Source of the DNA: Impatiens glandulifera
Lineage: Eukaryota > Streptophyta > Magnoliopsida > Ericales > Balsaminaceae
Length of the DNA stretch: 64,000 bases
Reading direction: 5' to 3'
NCBI RefSeq assembly: GCF_907164915.1
Contig: NC_061862.1
Location: 135,833,520-135,897,519 of the forward strand
Positions 23,490 through 36,947 of this stretch are shown here, piece after piece. The notes under the pieces are model-generated. The model made no database searches. It was not told where the DNA came from and saw only the letters and a program-made list of their open reading frames with translations. Each line of letters begins with the position of its first letter. Within the stretch, counting starts at the first letter, position 1. Position numbers and translations under genes: made by a program.

Positions 23490-23995
23490 ATGAAGAACAC
23501 TCGGTCCTGTAGGACTGAGTTTCTTGAGTAGGGACCAAGAAAACTGACCGAGAAAACTAACCTAGGTCCGAGACCAATTACTGATACTCTTGAGTTAGGA
23601 CTGAGACCAAAGAATGTTCTTGAGTCAAGACTGATACCTAGGACCGATGCTCTTGGCCTAGGACCGTGGAATCTGATCGAGTTTTCTAACTTAGGATCGA
23701 GTACTCCCTTTATCTTAGGACCGATTTTCTAACTTAGAACTGAGCCCCCTTTAGCCTAGGACCGATGATCCCTTAGTCTAGGACTGAAGACCTAGACCGG
23801 TAAACCTAACCTAGTACCGAGCCTCTCAAACCTAGGACCAAGCAGTCCGAGTTCAGGATCGAGCCTCCTGAACCCCAGGGCCGAGCCCTCCAAACCTATG
23901 GACTCATGCTCCCAAGCCCCGATCCAGACCACCCTCGGTCTAGACCAAGCCCATCCGGACCTAACCGACGAAAACGGACCCAAGCCCTAGGACTC
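23490..23995. repeat. Degenerate minisatellite with CTAGGACCGA core
   Basis: A core of (C)CTAGGACCGA(T/G) recurs roughly every 20-35 bp across 500 bp of otherwise GC-richer sequence. Spacing is irregular, so it is an old, diverged array. It does not encode a convincing protein on either strand. Confidence 0.6.
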
Positions 23996-24199
23996 CGATC
24001 CTAAGGCCTATTTGGTTCCACTTTTCAAAATCCAATGTTTTTTTTGTAATTTTGGGACCCCACCATTTTTAAATAATCCCGAAAAGTTAGAAAATGATTT
24101 CAAAATATTTTCGGGATATTTCCCAAACAAATATTTTGGCTAAGGCCCCGTTTGTAATTTATTTTTAAATTCTAATACTTTGCTAATATTTTTTCAGGT

Positions 24200-24820
24200 C
24201 TTGTACTTAAGCTTTGATAACGCAATCGTATGTACGCCCTTCTAAATAATTTTGTACAATTATTTACGTAATCTAAATTTATCTTTGTTTAGAACCCCAA
24301 ATTACTAATTAAAGGAAATAAATGTTATAAATAAATCTTTTGATAGCCATAACTTTATAAAAAAAATATAAAACCATTTTCAACGGGCATGGAGGACATA
24401 GCGCGAAAGCCCTTTCTCGAGTGTAACCAAATAACGAACCTTTTATGAAAACTCTAGTATAAAGTACGTTTATATACGTACCTTTTAATGATTTTTCTAA
24501 AATCATTTGGCGACTCTGTTTCAAATAAATAGTCTTTGTTTAAATTAATCATATTTAGTTCATTTAAATCGGATTTCAAGTCAAGTCACAAATCCCCAAA
24601 TTATTAAAATTGAATAAAATTAATTATTTTACAAATTTAATTTTTAAAAAGCTCCCAAGTACTATCAAAATCTTTTAAAATAATGTTTCATTTAAAAAAA
24701 GATTTATAGCATGTAAACCAAGGTTGAAACGCATCGAACCTCGAATCAACTCGGATCTCCCGTATTGCCACGTGTCATCTGACAAGTGCTAAGCTGCATG
24801 GTCATCTTCCGGGGTTACAG
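24200..24820 (+). repeat. LTR/leader debris, possibly of a Tat/Ogre-type gypsy element
   Basis: The segment has a TTTGGCGACTCTG string at about 24,508-24,520, resembling the leader next to the LTR in Tat-lineage elements. About 24,510-24,820 is repeated in inverted orientation, diverged, at 40,375-40,690, including the AAGGTTGAA...CCTCGA...ACGTGTCA landmarks. No coding region survives. Confidence 0.45.
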
Positions 24821-25732
24821 GTATAGAAGTTTGATATTTTCATTTAGAAAATAAATTTTGGTTTGAATTTGGGCTTGAAAATTTAATTTATGTTCAAACT
24901 TTCAAATCGAGAACTTTTAGGTAAATATTTGATTCGAACTTGAACTCAAATTTATAAACTCGTCCGAACTTGAGCTAATAAATACTTAATGGAGCATAAC
25001 ACAACTCATTTACATCCATAAACCCAAGATAATCATGAATTGTAAAAGAAAATATATATCTCACCATTAATTTTTCTTTAGTCATTTTAATTTTAGCAAA
25101 ATTGTCATTTTTCCATTTAGAGCAATGGAGTGAAAAATGATTTTCCCAACTGCATTATCGTTATTAACTTTTTGACCTACAATTAATGCTCCTTGTATGC
25201 TAAAATAATTTTAGCAAAAAAATAATTAAGATGTAGAACCATAATATTATAAATATTTTTGGTCTTTAAATAGTTTAAAATTTAATAGAATTAATTTAAC
25301 ACATTTTGATTCAAGTTGTTAAATTGAATAAACTTGAACTTATTATAGAAGTTTGAGTAAATATAGTTTTATCTATAATCTCATATTCAATTCAATTTCT
25401 AATTTGAACTAAGACATAAATTAAAATCTTTTAAATTATTAGATTAAATATATGATTCTAAATAATCTTATATAAAAAATCATAATTGTGGGGACATAAT
25501 AATGAGAAGAATTTTTTTTATATTTAAATTAAAAAAAAAACTTTATCTTTTAAAGCTATAAATTAAAATTTATGATTAATTATTTTTTTTAAAAGATATT
25601 TGTACTAAATTGAAAAGTAGCCATTTGTGTTTCATTTCCGAGAACCCTCTTCTTCTTCTTCTTCCTTGGTTCACATTGACGTAGTCATAGTTTTCACCAT
25701 CTAAGAGAGAGAAGCGATCTCAAAACGGAGTG
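24821..25732. other. AT-rich spacer and promoter/5' UTR of alpha-SNAP
   Basis: No gene seen. A CTTCTTCTTCTTCTTC run at about 25,649 is typical of plant 5' UTRs and lies 80 bp before the alpha-SNAP start codon. Confidence 0.45.
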
Positions 25733-28700
25733 ATGGCCGATCAGATTGCAAAAGGAGAAGAATTTGAGAGGAAGGCTGAGAAGAAGCTCACCGGCTGGGG
25801 ACTCTTCAGCTCCAAGTATGAAGACGCCGCCGAATTGTTTGATAGAGCTGCCAATTCTTTCAAGCTAGCCAAATCATGTAAATTTCTTTTCATCTATTCT
25901 ACACTCTTGATTCTTCATCGATTTAAATATATGCATATGGCAGATTTTAGATGTAGATAACAAATTCGTATAACTTTTCTCATTTGGAATATTCGTGTTT
26001 GAGCTATTTCGGATCCTGAATTAGGCATTTCAATAATACGATTGCAGATTGCGATTATCTTAGAGATCGAATTCATTGCATTTCTCATGTTGATCTGTAG
26101 TTGTACGATGAAATTAGCGATGTGAATACCTGCTAATTGCATGAACAATTCGGTCTACGATTTCTTCATGTAGACGAATCATTGTATGACTTACCTTGAT
26201 CTGTATGGGAGAAGAACTGTAGATAACTATTGATTCATTGTTGTGGAATCTAAACCAGACAAGTGATTCTTAAACTTTATTTTTACAGGGGAAAAAGCTG
26301 GATTAGTGTATGTGAAGCTTGCGAATTGTCATTTAAAAGTAAGTGATTTATGAAATGTAGGAATTGTATTAACAAGTGGTTGCTGATTACAATGGATTTA
26401 CATTCTTATCTATTGCTGCAATTGTGTTTACAGTCGGATAGCCAACATGAAGCAGCTACTGCTTTTGCGGATGCTGGTCATTCCTATAAGAAAATAAATT
26501 CCAAGGGTATGTATTTTGGCTTTCCTGCTTCATTCTTAAAAAGAATATCTGGATGCAATTATCTTGTCCAACGTTTTATTCCGTGCTGTTTAACTTAATT
26601 ATTACTGGTGATTTGTTCTGCATGTGACCACCACTGCATAAACGCTTAAAATGCCAAAAACTAATGAATTCCACGACAATACAAAATCATCATCACCATC
26701 ATCATCATCATCTTATTATCATTGTTTTGTTTTCTATGTAAATATTTCTAGATTTTTGTTATTCCCCAAAGCTTAATTACTAATGCAAACAATAGGCAAA
26801 CCCTCAACACAATAGCTTTGATTTCAAAAGGCTCGTGCTTCAAATTGAAGAAGATAAAGAAATCATGACTCTCCTTTTCAACTTGTTAGTAAGTTGGTTA
26901 AGAACTTTAACTATAGATTTTCTTGGGAAACTTTTAACTATCGGTTAAGAGTGAGGAAAAGTAATGGAGACCTATGTCACTACTTAGGCGGTGTTTCATA
27001 ACACAACTTATCATTTGATTTGAAAAATTAAGTGATTATTTGAAATAAGTCCATTTCATAAGTGTTACTTAAAACCACATAATTCTTCAGATTCAACTCA
27101 AATTAAGCTAAAAAAGTTCTTTATACTCATGGGAACCACAATTCAAGGCTCTTTCCCTCTTCGTCCCATGGACTGAAGTAAGAAAATTGAGATCTTCACA
27201 GCTTATCAGCTCCCCCAGAGAAGAAAACAATTGGATAACTGGTGCAGCCCTTCTTTTTTTGCTAGCTTGTATACTTGGGTTTTCTCCATAATCTTGCAAA
27301 TCCTCATCATTTTCATTTCGCCAGTAGTTTATATTCAGTCCTCCACTTGAGAAGTTTTCAACTTGAAGTCCATAGAATCTGGGTTTCCCCCTTGCATCTT
27401 TTCAAAAAATAAATGCTTAGTTCCCTATATTTCAGTTTTCTAGCAAACTTTGGATGTAGTATCTTAGGACTCATTTAACACCTTTTCTTTTTTGTCTCGT
27501 GAAATTGAAACTTAGTGTCACCGGTTGATTCGGCATATTTTATGATTTCAGTTCAGATACTTCCTCCTCGTCAACTGTTAATATTTTTCTTTACGTGGAT
27601 ATGACAATCAATTTCTTTACGTGAATGCTCCAACAAGAGGCATAAAGATCAATGTAGACCTCGGCTCACTTGAACAATGAGTGATTTTCGGATCATTGCT
27701 TTCCCATTTGAGTTTTTACATCTTGTTGTCATTTTTGAGTAGTTTTGAGTTTTATTTTGCTTTGATCCATAACTTATGACAACTCCTGCCATAACTTCTA
27801 CTGAAAGTCTGAAACTCTTGTTATAACTTCTACTGAAATGTTGTTTTCAACACACTTTTGCGATCTTCGCAAAAATGTGGATCTATGAAATGGTTTCATC
27901 CTTCCAAAAAACTATCAAATTTGAAAATATGTTACATAACCATGAATTTCTTATTTGTGACATAATGTTATTGACTTTCCTCTTTCAGAGTCTGTATCTT
28001 GCCTGGAGCAGTCTGTGAATTTGTTTATGGAGATGGGGAGGCTCAATATGGCAGCAAGATACTACAAGGTATTGTGTTTTCTTATGTAAGGCAACTTATA
28101 GAAGCTCATTTCCAGAAAGTCTTAGATCTTTTTTAATGAAAAAATGGATTAGTTGTGGTTATTTGGGTTAAATGACTAAAATATTATTCGTATTTATTCT
28201 AAAATGTTATTAAAAAAGAGTAAGGATTTTTTAGTTGATTATGTAAATGATTGATTGATAATGGGTTAAGGGGTTATTTGTAATGTGCAGGAAATTGCTG
28301 AAATTTATGAATCTGAACAAAACCTGGAGCAAGCTATTGTCTACTATGAAAGGGCTGCTGATCTTTTTCAAAGTGAAGATGTGTCTACTTCGGCAAATCA
28401 ATGCAGGCAGAAAATTGCTCAGTTTGCTGCTCAATTAGAACAGTATGATCCTCTAATAAAATATAAATTATGATACTAAATTCATACAGCTAATTTGTCG
28501 ATTAATGCATGTTCTTGAAGGATTTAGGCCCATCAAATGATATCTCTTCTGGAATCTTAATAATGACACGACATGTTTTGCATTTCATATATTTATCAAC
28601 ACTCTTGCCTTCTTACTGCTTTTTTGAATTTCTCTCTGACTAAGTTATGTTTTCAAAAGTGATCACATATGGATGTGGATCCACATCCAGATGAGATATC

Positions 28701-29834
28701 TAACAAAAAGAAAATGTTTCCATACAGGTTCAATAGTGTAAGCCACACAAATAAAAGATTCTTTAATTATGTGTTGAAAAATTTGATGAGTTTGCTCATA
28801 CTAAATACTGCAGCCTAACACAAGTAAAAATTTATTTAGATTATCATTTTACACCCTCAATGGAATGTGCTAAACATATTTATTGTCAGTATCTTTTACT
28901 TAGCCTTTGTGTCCAGAGATCCAAACATATTATTAATATGATCTCCAACAGATATCAGAAATCAATTGAAATTTATGAAGATATTGCACGCCAATCCTTG
29001 AACAACAACTTGCTGAAGTATGGAGTTAAAGGACATCTTCTTAATGCTGGGATTTGCCAACTTTGTAAAGGGAAAGGAGAAACAGTTGCAATCAACAATG
29101 CACTAGAGCAATATCAGGTTCTGTACAAAGAATCTTTATCATAGTGATTATTATATATATTCTTGTATGCTTAATGGAATATATATTACATTGCACTGTT
29201 TTCAGGACCTCGATCCAACTTTTTCTGGGACGCGTGAGTACAGGTTATTGGCGGTATGTTTCACCTTAACCTGAAAATATTGGTACTTTCTGTGATATTA
29301 TTGCTCATGGATCATTTGAAAATTTTCAAAATTGGTTGAAGAGAAGACTAGTTTGTTGTGGCCCCCATTTGGACACTTTTTTTTGTCAGATACCTTATCG
29401 GATTTAGATGAGAAACCATCAACAAATCTATAAATCTGTGTCTGATTATGTTTTGTTTCTATTAACTTCGATTCCCACTTAAAAACACTCTGATTGAATT
29501 GGGGTTTACTCCAAAATGAAAAAGCCTCTAAAGATGAAGAAATTGTGATGACAGGATTTGGCTGAAGCAATTGACGAAGAAGATATTGCAAAGTTTACAG
29601 ACGCATTGAAGGAATACGACAGCATGACCCAACTGGTAATTTCATTTATATTCCTTGTGATTATATTACTAATTATCTTTACTTTGAGTGCTTAATTTGT
29701 TGAGTAGTAATAGTGGGATGAATGTTTAGAATTATAATGTTTTGATTTTTCAGGATGCTTGGAAAACAACACTTTTGTTGAGAGTGAAGGATATGCTGAA
29801 GGATAAGGAGCTCGAAGAGGACGATCTCACATAA
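25733..29834 (+). CDS. ASNAP: Alpha-SNAP (soluble NSF attachment protein)
   Basis: Nine exons: 25,733-25,877; 26,289-26,338; 26,434-26,506; 27,989-28,068; 28,291-28,442; 28,952-29,117; 29,206-29,253; 29,555-29,635; 29,754-29,834. All introns are GT-AG. The joined frame is 292 codons (291 residues), close to the usual 289. The N-terminus has the hydrophobic [16 protein letters not shown] region that contacts membrane. TPR-like helical repeats follow ([21 protein letters not shown]). The C-terminus is [11 protein letters not shown], the acidic tail that contacts and stimulates NSF. The protein binds SNARE complexes and recruits the NSF ATPase to take them apart after fusion, in the cytosol at endomembranes. 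Intron 3 is long (1.48 kb) and holds a (TCA)n repeat near 26,690. The start ATG is in good context (GTGATGGCC). The gene appears intact. Confidence 0.95.
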
Positions 29835-30622
29835 AATTGCTACTTACTAGCTGGCTTTCCTTTTTACCGACGATGATAATTTGGTACTACTCTGGTTTGA
29901 TTGGTTGTGTGATTTACTCTTTCTTTCATTTATAATACTACTATTTCTATCTACTCTACTTGATTTTGGGCCTCCAAAAATATCATGAGTGCATGCGTTT
30001 GTTAATTAATTTCGATACACATGATTAACCTTCTTAAACTTGTATTTATTTGATTAATTGGATAACGGTTTTTACTTTCCATACAGTCTTCTCTCGAAAG
30101 AGACCCGTGAGTATAGTATACTATGGAGGTTGTGTCGAAATCTAGATGTTGTGTTTCATTTTGGGCAGACTTGAATGAATGTGATAGTTGTATGTCATTG
30201 GTTTATGTTAATGATCTTCATGCTCAAAATGCACACAATCCTGATATCAAACTATTTCAAAAATAGTATTTTGGTTCTATTTTCAAAATTTGGTTTATAT
30301 TTGATATTAAAGATTTTATTGAATTAGATTCAATTTTTTTAAGATGGAACGTGAATGGAGAAAAAGTGAGTTTTTTTTTTTATAACTTTTTAGATCAAAT
30401 TGCGTATAATTAAAATAAGGTGAATACAAAAAATATGGTTCCAAGTTTGAGGTTTGAACATTAAAATTTTGAATCATTTGTGAATTTTTTTGATAACCGT
30501 CGTCCCCACCAATAAAGATCTATCTATAGGTTACTGTATTTGTTAAGAATAATAAAATTAGGCTAATTTTGCTAAAAGTATTTATTTAATAAAACATAAA
30601 ATATAATCACTTTATTAAAAAA

Positions 30623-30659
<37 letters not shown>

Positions 30660-30966
30660 TAAGATATTTGTTAGTCCTAAATAGCTTAGTTTTGAAACCT
30701 GGTGGAAGGGACACCGGTAAATCAATTGCTTCCTGATTTTTAGATAACTATATTTTAACAAATCAAATTACAATTTTTGGATAACTATATTTTATATACA
30801 TAAGAAACTAAATTTAAGTTATGACTTACAATGTCACTTTAAATCGTGTTTTTAGTTTAGAAAAAACGAAATTAGCTGATTCAGGTAGAATGTAGAGTTT
30901 GAGGGGAATGAAAGAGTTTATCATTCTCAATATTTAAAACTAGAAATCGATAATCTACCCAGATGG
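29835..30966. other. 3' UTR and AT-rich spacer with (AAT)n microsatellite
   Basis: No gene seen. A (TAA)n run occupies about 30,624-30,659. Confidence 0.6.
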
Positions 30967-30969
30967 GTT

Positions 30970-31016
30970 TCATAATTGGACATTGAACCCTTTTCATATG
31001 ATGGGAGTTGCCGGTG
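30970..31016 (+). pseudogene. psbD: Plastid psbD fragment (NUPT)
   Basis: The frame reads [14 protein letters not shown], exactly the conserved stretch of photosystem II protein D2. Homology ends at about 31,016. The next 170 bp are also GC-richer than the surroundings and may be other organelle DNA, but I could not name it. A longer open frame through it (30,983-31,231) is not a real gene. Confidence 0.75.
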
Positions 31017-31559
31017 CGACTTTCGTCCTTGCTCGACTGGTGGATCTTGCAGGCAAGCTCCCTTCTACCTTTGCACTTGATGGTCAATCTCCGTCCGGCC
31101 CGAGGAAACCTTACCTTTTGGGATGTTTACGTCCCATAGAAACTGTCTACCTGAGACTGTCCTTTGCTCAGGTCCAAAAAAACGAGAAGATGAGGACTGA
31201 GAGAGTGATAAGTGAGAAAGAAAAGAAGTAATTTTATTTTAAAAAATAGGATAAACCGGCTGTGTTAACTTTGACTGTCGGATTTCTGGTCCAACCGACG
31301 GGTTGATTGCATTTCCAGTTTTTTCCTCCATCGAGACCAATTTGACGAACAATTTAACGGGTTTGCCGTTCCGCTTTCAAAACTATGCTAAACAGTGATT
31401 GAGTCATTTACTGATTATTATTCCATTTCCGTCAAAGGCCGAAGTGCTCCCCAAACAGGCCCTAAATGTAAAGCGAATAATTAGAGCAAAAACGTTCAAA
31501 TGAAGAACCCTAAGTAAAAAGGAAAAACATTTCTAGATGACCTTCATATGTTCCTTTTC

Positions 31560-33023
31560 ATGGGGAAATCACTTCCATCTACGAGCAGATTGAGCAAGAT
31601 CTTCGCATCCGACGAGTTTACGAATCCAAAAGGCGTCAAGAATATAGCTCGAATTAGTAGGGTTACGCCGTCGCCTCAACCCGACAAATTGAGAGGAACC
31701 CGGTTGGAGTTGAAAAGAGAAATGGAGGAGGGTGCGAACTCCAATTCGAAGGACAGTATCCCAAATCGATTTCCGTTGGCAGTGGTAGTTTCCGAATGCG
31801 CTAAACGCTGGTTTATGGACACTCTTAAAGAAGCCAGAGCCGGCGATACTGCCATGCAAATGTTGGTGGGTCAGATGTATTCCAGCGGTTATGGAGTCCA
31901 GAAAGACGCTCGGAAGGTAAAGAAATTGGAATGCGCTCTAAATCAATGGAACTCCTCAACTTTAGTGTTGCAGAATCCCTTTTTGTTCAATATCATTCTT
32001 GGGATTATAAGCTAAACTTTCAAGAATTGATAATTTTGATTCTATTAAGATAGCTTGAGATAATTTATTTGTTAGATTTATAATCTGCTAGGTGAAAACT
32101 TGCCAAAAATAGCAATCACTTCATAACATTGAAGTAAGGTCGAATTCACAGAAGCTTATCTGATTCATAAACACACGATTTATGTGATGATCTAGCGGTT
32201 TAGGTTTTTCATGTCCTATTTGAATAACCCTTTTTAGATTTCTTGAGAATGTCTCCTCAACTTCCCTTTTGGCATGATGATGAGATGTGGAATGGGAATA
32301 GGTTTTTGTATGGGGTTGGAAACCTAACCCAAAGTTGCTCATTTACTATTTTGTTCATCATAAAACAGTAAATGACATCTGTGTCTATACATATATATGT
32401 TTCATAGTTACTGGTAGGGTTTGATTGGGCTTAAGTCTTTACTATGGTAACACATTATATACAATCAATTAAGATATTTATGTGTACCTACTTATTGAAT
32501 TGATTCCAACTCTATTATGTTCTCTTCTCTAGGATTTCTGAAATAGTATGGCTGTGGTGTAAAATGAAAATAAGTTGCAAGAATTCTCGATTTTGGGTAC
32601 ATCTACATATTTCATGATCTCTGAAATTCAATTAAAGCTACCAAGTGATGGTATATTCCTTTGAACTTTGGCTTATGACATTTTTTACTACGATATCAGG
32701 GACGCGCTTGGATGGACGAGGCATGTAAAAACCAATCATTTGCTTGTGAAGTGAGTGATAAACCTCAAGGTATTCTTCTTGCTCTAAAGTTAGATTCGAC
32801 GCTTTCAAAAGTTAAACTAAGATGGATAAAAAGCTTTTGTTTTATGGCCTTATCTTTCTTTTTTTGTTTTCTTGAGGTTGCAATGCTAGTGATTCAAAGG
32901 GAATAGATGATGTTCCAAAGGGAAGATAGAATATAGTTAACAAGCGTTATCACCAAGTATGTTGAACTTCTTCACACCTATATTTGTTTTCTTCTTGCAG
33001 CCCCATTTAAATTGGTTGTGTAG
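31560..33023 (+). CDS. Small Sel1-like repeat (HCP-like) protein
   Basis: Three exons: 31,560-31,916; 32,700-32,769; 33,001-33,023, with GT-AG introns (783 and 231 bp). The joined frame is 150 codons (149 residues). The start at 31,560 gives MGKSLPSTSRLSK, which I prefer over the ATG 12 bp upstream because MGKSLPS looks like the family start. After a basic, Ser/Pro-rich N-terminus comes a Sel1-type helical repeat: AKRWFMDTLKEARAGDTAMQ, then LVGQMYSSGYGV and KGRAWMDEA. Such repeats bind other proteins; the role of this plant family is not known to me. The C-terminus is short (last exon only 7 codons) and that exon is the least certain part. Further 3' UTR exons are possible. Confidence 0.7.
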
Positions 33024-34092
33024 ATATGCCTTAGTTATGGGTGTTCTTTGTTTGGATTTGTTTAGTTCTAGGCATAACTAATTGGGAAGAAAAAAAAAGT
33101 TGCTTTACCAATAAACATGGCATACAACTTTGGAAATGCTAATAAATGTGCTCAATTGTCTTCAATTCCGTTAATTTGATATTTTATGGTTCACATTAAT
33201 AGGCCATTTTGGTTGAAAAGTTGTCCAGTTTAAATTTCGTTTGCCATTCAGGTCAAATGAAACTCTAATCTCACCCAACCTCTCTTTCTTTTACTACTCT
33301 GCTAATCAAAACCTATGCCATTTGATGATATTTGCGTCATGTTTTCTTATTGAAAAACCAGCAACTATGAAAATTGCCTTCCAATTGTATTGGATGACCA
33401 TCACTAGATAACCTACCACTTTCTCCTCTAATTTCTAGAGGCAGATAGATTTGCGCCACTTCCTATTGAAAAAACCACCAACTTTGAAAGCTTGTGTTGT
33501 TTCAGTTTGTTAATTAATTCTTGAATTGGACGAACTGGATATAAAATAGGATAAGAGTTACAATCAAGGTTATTAGCAATACAAAATCGAGTTGCGCTAG
33601 CCTCCTTCGGGGCTTATTAACATGAAGTATCATGTTCGATTATCTGTAAAAGCACCTAATTTGTAGCGGGGTTCATTCTTTGCGTTATGTAGAAGACATT
33701 ATTTTGAACTTCTTAAGGTTTAAGAGAGTTGTATTGTAATTAGTAAAAGAAGGAGATCAATAGCATTTCATATGTAAGGATGAATTGCAAGTTTCATTTT
33801 GAAGAGAAGATTAATTTTCGTCTTCTTTGTATTGCAGGGAATTTTTGGAAGTTGGTTGAGTATGATTTTGGTAATTTATCATTCCATACTTAAGAATGAC
33901 TTGTATATATATATATATGCTTTGGATTTGTGATTAATGAGTATGTTCGAAATCTCTGTTTTTGTTTTCATCATTTCTCACTATAAATGGACAATTGTTT
34001 TAAAATATGATATATATTTTAATCGAATTCGGTGATTTCGAATTCGGTTCAAACCAAATATTAAACACCCGGTTAGAAACCCTAAAAAAAAC
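33024..34092. other. 3' UTR and spacer
   Basis: AT-rich. A TTCTTTGTATTGCAG acceptor-like site at about 33,825-33,837 could mark a 3' UTR intron end. No gene seen. Confidence 0.4.
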
Positions 34093-34263
34093 ATAAAAAA
34101 ATCTCCAGTATATCACACCAACAGTTTCCAGATCTAAGTGAAATTTATGGATCTATATATACTTACGATAGGTGTTGTTCACTCGATTTAAGAAATCCTC
34201 AACAGCCTTGAATACCGGATTCAAGGTTGACGACGGAGCACTTTGGGATATTACTTCCATTGA
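34093..34263 (-). pseudogene. ERD15-like exon 1, internally deleted duplicate
   Basis: On the minus strand from ATG 34,263 the first residues MEVISQS match the ERD15-like gene at 52,351. Then the sequence jumps: parts of the PAM2 motif (TLNP) and FKAVEDF survive, most of the aromatic WW/WFRDYW region is gone, and VNNT plus the GTAAGTATATATAG donor follow as in the intact gene. Exon 2 is not present. The flanking 1.8 kb is homologous to the flank of the intact copy. This is the broken member of a segmental duplication. Confidence 0.8.
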
Positions 34264-34415
34264 TGATCTACAAATGTCAATTCAAAGAGAGAGAGAGAAA
34301 GGATATTGTACAATAAATAAATAGACAGACTTAAGGGTTTTTTTGGAAAATAATTATTTTTTTATACTACAAAATATTTTTATAATCAAAACAGTTATAA
34401 ATTACATACGAGTGA

Positions 34416-34552
34416 TATAAGAGAAAATTTGAGTGAGGGAACGGTGAGGGAATGATATGTCAGTTAGGAGAAAAAGAAAAATTTTGTTATTTTTTTTTAC
34501 TAATTAAATTGTACCACATCATTCTCTCAAATTCCCAGTCCAATCATTTCTC
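34416..34552. mobile_element. MITE-like insertion in copy A
   Basis: Ends resemble the MITE at 19,600 (GAGAAAATTTGAGTGAGGG and inverted CATCATTCTCTCAAATTCCC). The corresponding place in copy B (about 52,540) lacks it, so it inserted after the duplication or was lost from B. Confidence 0.55.
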
Positions 34553-36410
34553 AAATGATTTAATAAAAAATAAGAATATTTCTTTTTTATTTATTTGTTT
34601 ATAAAAGATAAGATAAGACCAATCTAATAAGATATTTTTTTTATCTAGTCATATATCTTTAATTATATTCATTTATCCAATAAAATATTTTCAATTCTCA
34701 ATAAAACAAGTACTTTCTTTAAATAAAAGGTTTCATGACTCATGATAATAAAGTGTCATTAACTTGTAATTGTAATGTCAAATAAATGAAATGAATTAAC
34801 AGTTATATTGAGGATCACAAGAAAAATATTAAAATCACATTTTTAAAATTCTCATGATATGGTATTCTAATGAAACCAATAAGTTAAACATTTGTACATA
34901 TTTTATTTTATAAACAGAAATTTTTATAAATTAATATTCATGCTATTTTATCTATAAATGTTTAAAAAAATACATTCTCCACAATAAAATCAACCAAAAA
35001 TATTTTATTTACATGAAAACAAAACTGAAAAATGAGACAATACAAATTATAAAAACAAATTAACGTGACGTGAATATATATATATATATTATAGTAATTC
35101 AACGCAATAAATCTATCAAAGGTCATCTATTATTCGGAATTGTAATGCATATTTGCATAATGTGTGCTTGTTATATTTCCTATCTGATTAAAACATGAGA
35201 TTGTTTCCTGCATCAAAAATGTTATTTTATTCAAGTAGTTGAGTATCATACTAAATGTCCAATAGTTTAGTTCCATTGTTTTGTACTAATATTTAAAATA
35301 AAAGTGTAATTATCTTCTTTTATTGAGATGAATGAATAATTGATTTTTTTTTATTAATTTTAAAGCTAACAAAATTTAAAAATTAACCAACATCATGTAT
35401 TGGTGGTTCTCGAGCCCATCACCATAAATTATAACTCTCCACTAACTTTTGTCTCAACTTAATATATATAACTTTTAGTTTATTTTAAAGAGAAACCGTA
35501 CCCAACTTCAAGTTAGGAATCTTTTTAAGAAGCATGTATTCATAAGAACTAATTAATCATATAATATTATTAGTTTATTTCCTCTATGAAAATAATCCAC
35601 CATATTTATAAAAAAATGTACTTATTTCACTCTATAAAACTAACTATATTTATAATGGTTATAAAACTTTAAATGGTAATTGTCTCTGAATCAGGGAATT
35701 TGAATTGAATTTAAATGGCATGCAAAGACTATCATTATCTTTTCATTTCTTTTAAAATTTCATATTATCAATCTTAAATTTCATGTCTTGATGAAGTTTT
35801 TCAAATACTTTAAATAACTATAGGTAATAATTTTGATGATATCGAGGTTAATACCATTTATACCCCTCTTCTCTCCTCTCAACATCTTATTCATGATATC
35901 TATTATAATTTCTCTTTCTCTATATAATTTTAACAAATGTAAATATTGTATTTTCTATATAATATTAATTGTTAATAATGTAAATATTATTTGGAGAGAA
36001 CCAAATAACCCATAATTGAATAATAAGCTAACTCTATTTCTTCCATTTTGTTTGTTTGTATATTTTTTTCTTAATATATTTATTTAGAAGGATAGTATAG
36101 AGTTAGTTTATATATATAATTTTTTTTTTTTATAAATATTTAATTTAGATGAAGTATATTTATAAATTAAATAATACTTGTTATTAAAATATATTAACTT
36201 TATTTTCTATTTTCTAGTATAATTATTTATTTATTTTAATTATTTAAAATTTAAATATTTTATTAGATAATAGGGTAGGTTATAATTAGATTTACATTGT
36301 GTTTTAATTTTTATTCAAGATAATTAATAAAAATATTTAAAATAAAATAATTTCAGAATTTAATTTATATTAAAATAAATTTTAAAATATAATGAAATAA
36401 TTATGATAAA

Positions 36411-36577
36411 TAATTAGGTGAGAGAATTTAGTGAGGGAATAACTTGACATAATCTTATTTGAAAAAATCAAATAATTTCTCTATTTTCTCTTTTTTCCTC
36501 TCACTTTTACATTTTTCAACCAATGAAGGTGATGCAAGTCATTCTCTCACCAAATTCCCTTTATTTGTCACCCTCAA

Positions 36578-36582
<5 letters not shown>
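36411..36582. mobile_element. MITE-like element of the same family
   Basis: The left end GTGAGAGAATTTAGTGAGGG is inverted at the right (CATTCTCTCACCAAATTCCC type). The middle shares TTTTTTCCTCTCAC..TTTACATTTTTC with the 19.6-kb copy. (AT)n runs flank it at 36,583-36,622 and again at 36,907-36,947. Confidence 0.55.
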
Positions 36583-36626
<44 letters not shown>

Positions 36627-36903
36627 GTGAATTTTTATTAATATAAAATAAAATAACATATTTAAATAGAGGGTAATTTTGATATTTATATAGATAAAAT
36701 TATTGATTAAATATATGATGTGATATTTGAGTTTTGAGATAAAAGTCAGATATAATTTTAATAACTCATTTATCAAACAAAGTCCTAAATCATTTTTTAA
36801 AATAAAAGTTAAAAATTTTGTCACAAATTATTTCTACAATCTTTAAAAAAAAATAATTTTACTTAAAATTAAAATATAATAATAATTATTAAAAATAATT
36901 CAG

Positions 36904-36947
<44 letters not shown>

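Noticed and set aside
25915..26598. Frames inside alpha-SNAP introns
   Set aside because: Intron read-through; splice sites and protein homology define the exons.
30983..31231. 82-residue open frame
   Set aside because: Begins in the psbD scrap and continues into unassigned DNA; no promoter or domain of its own.
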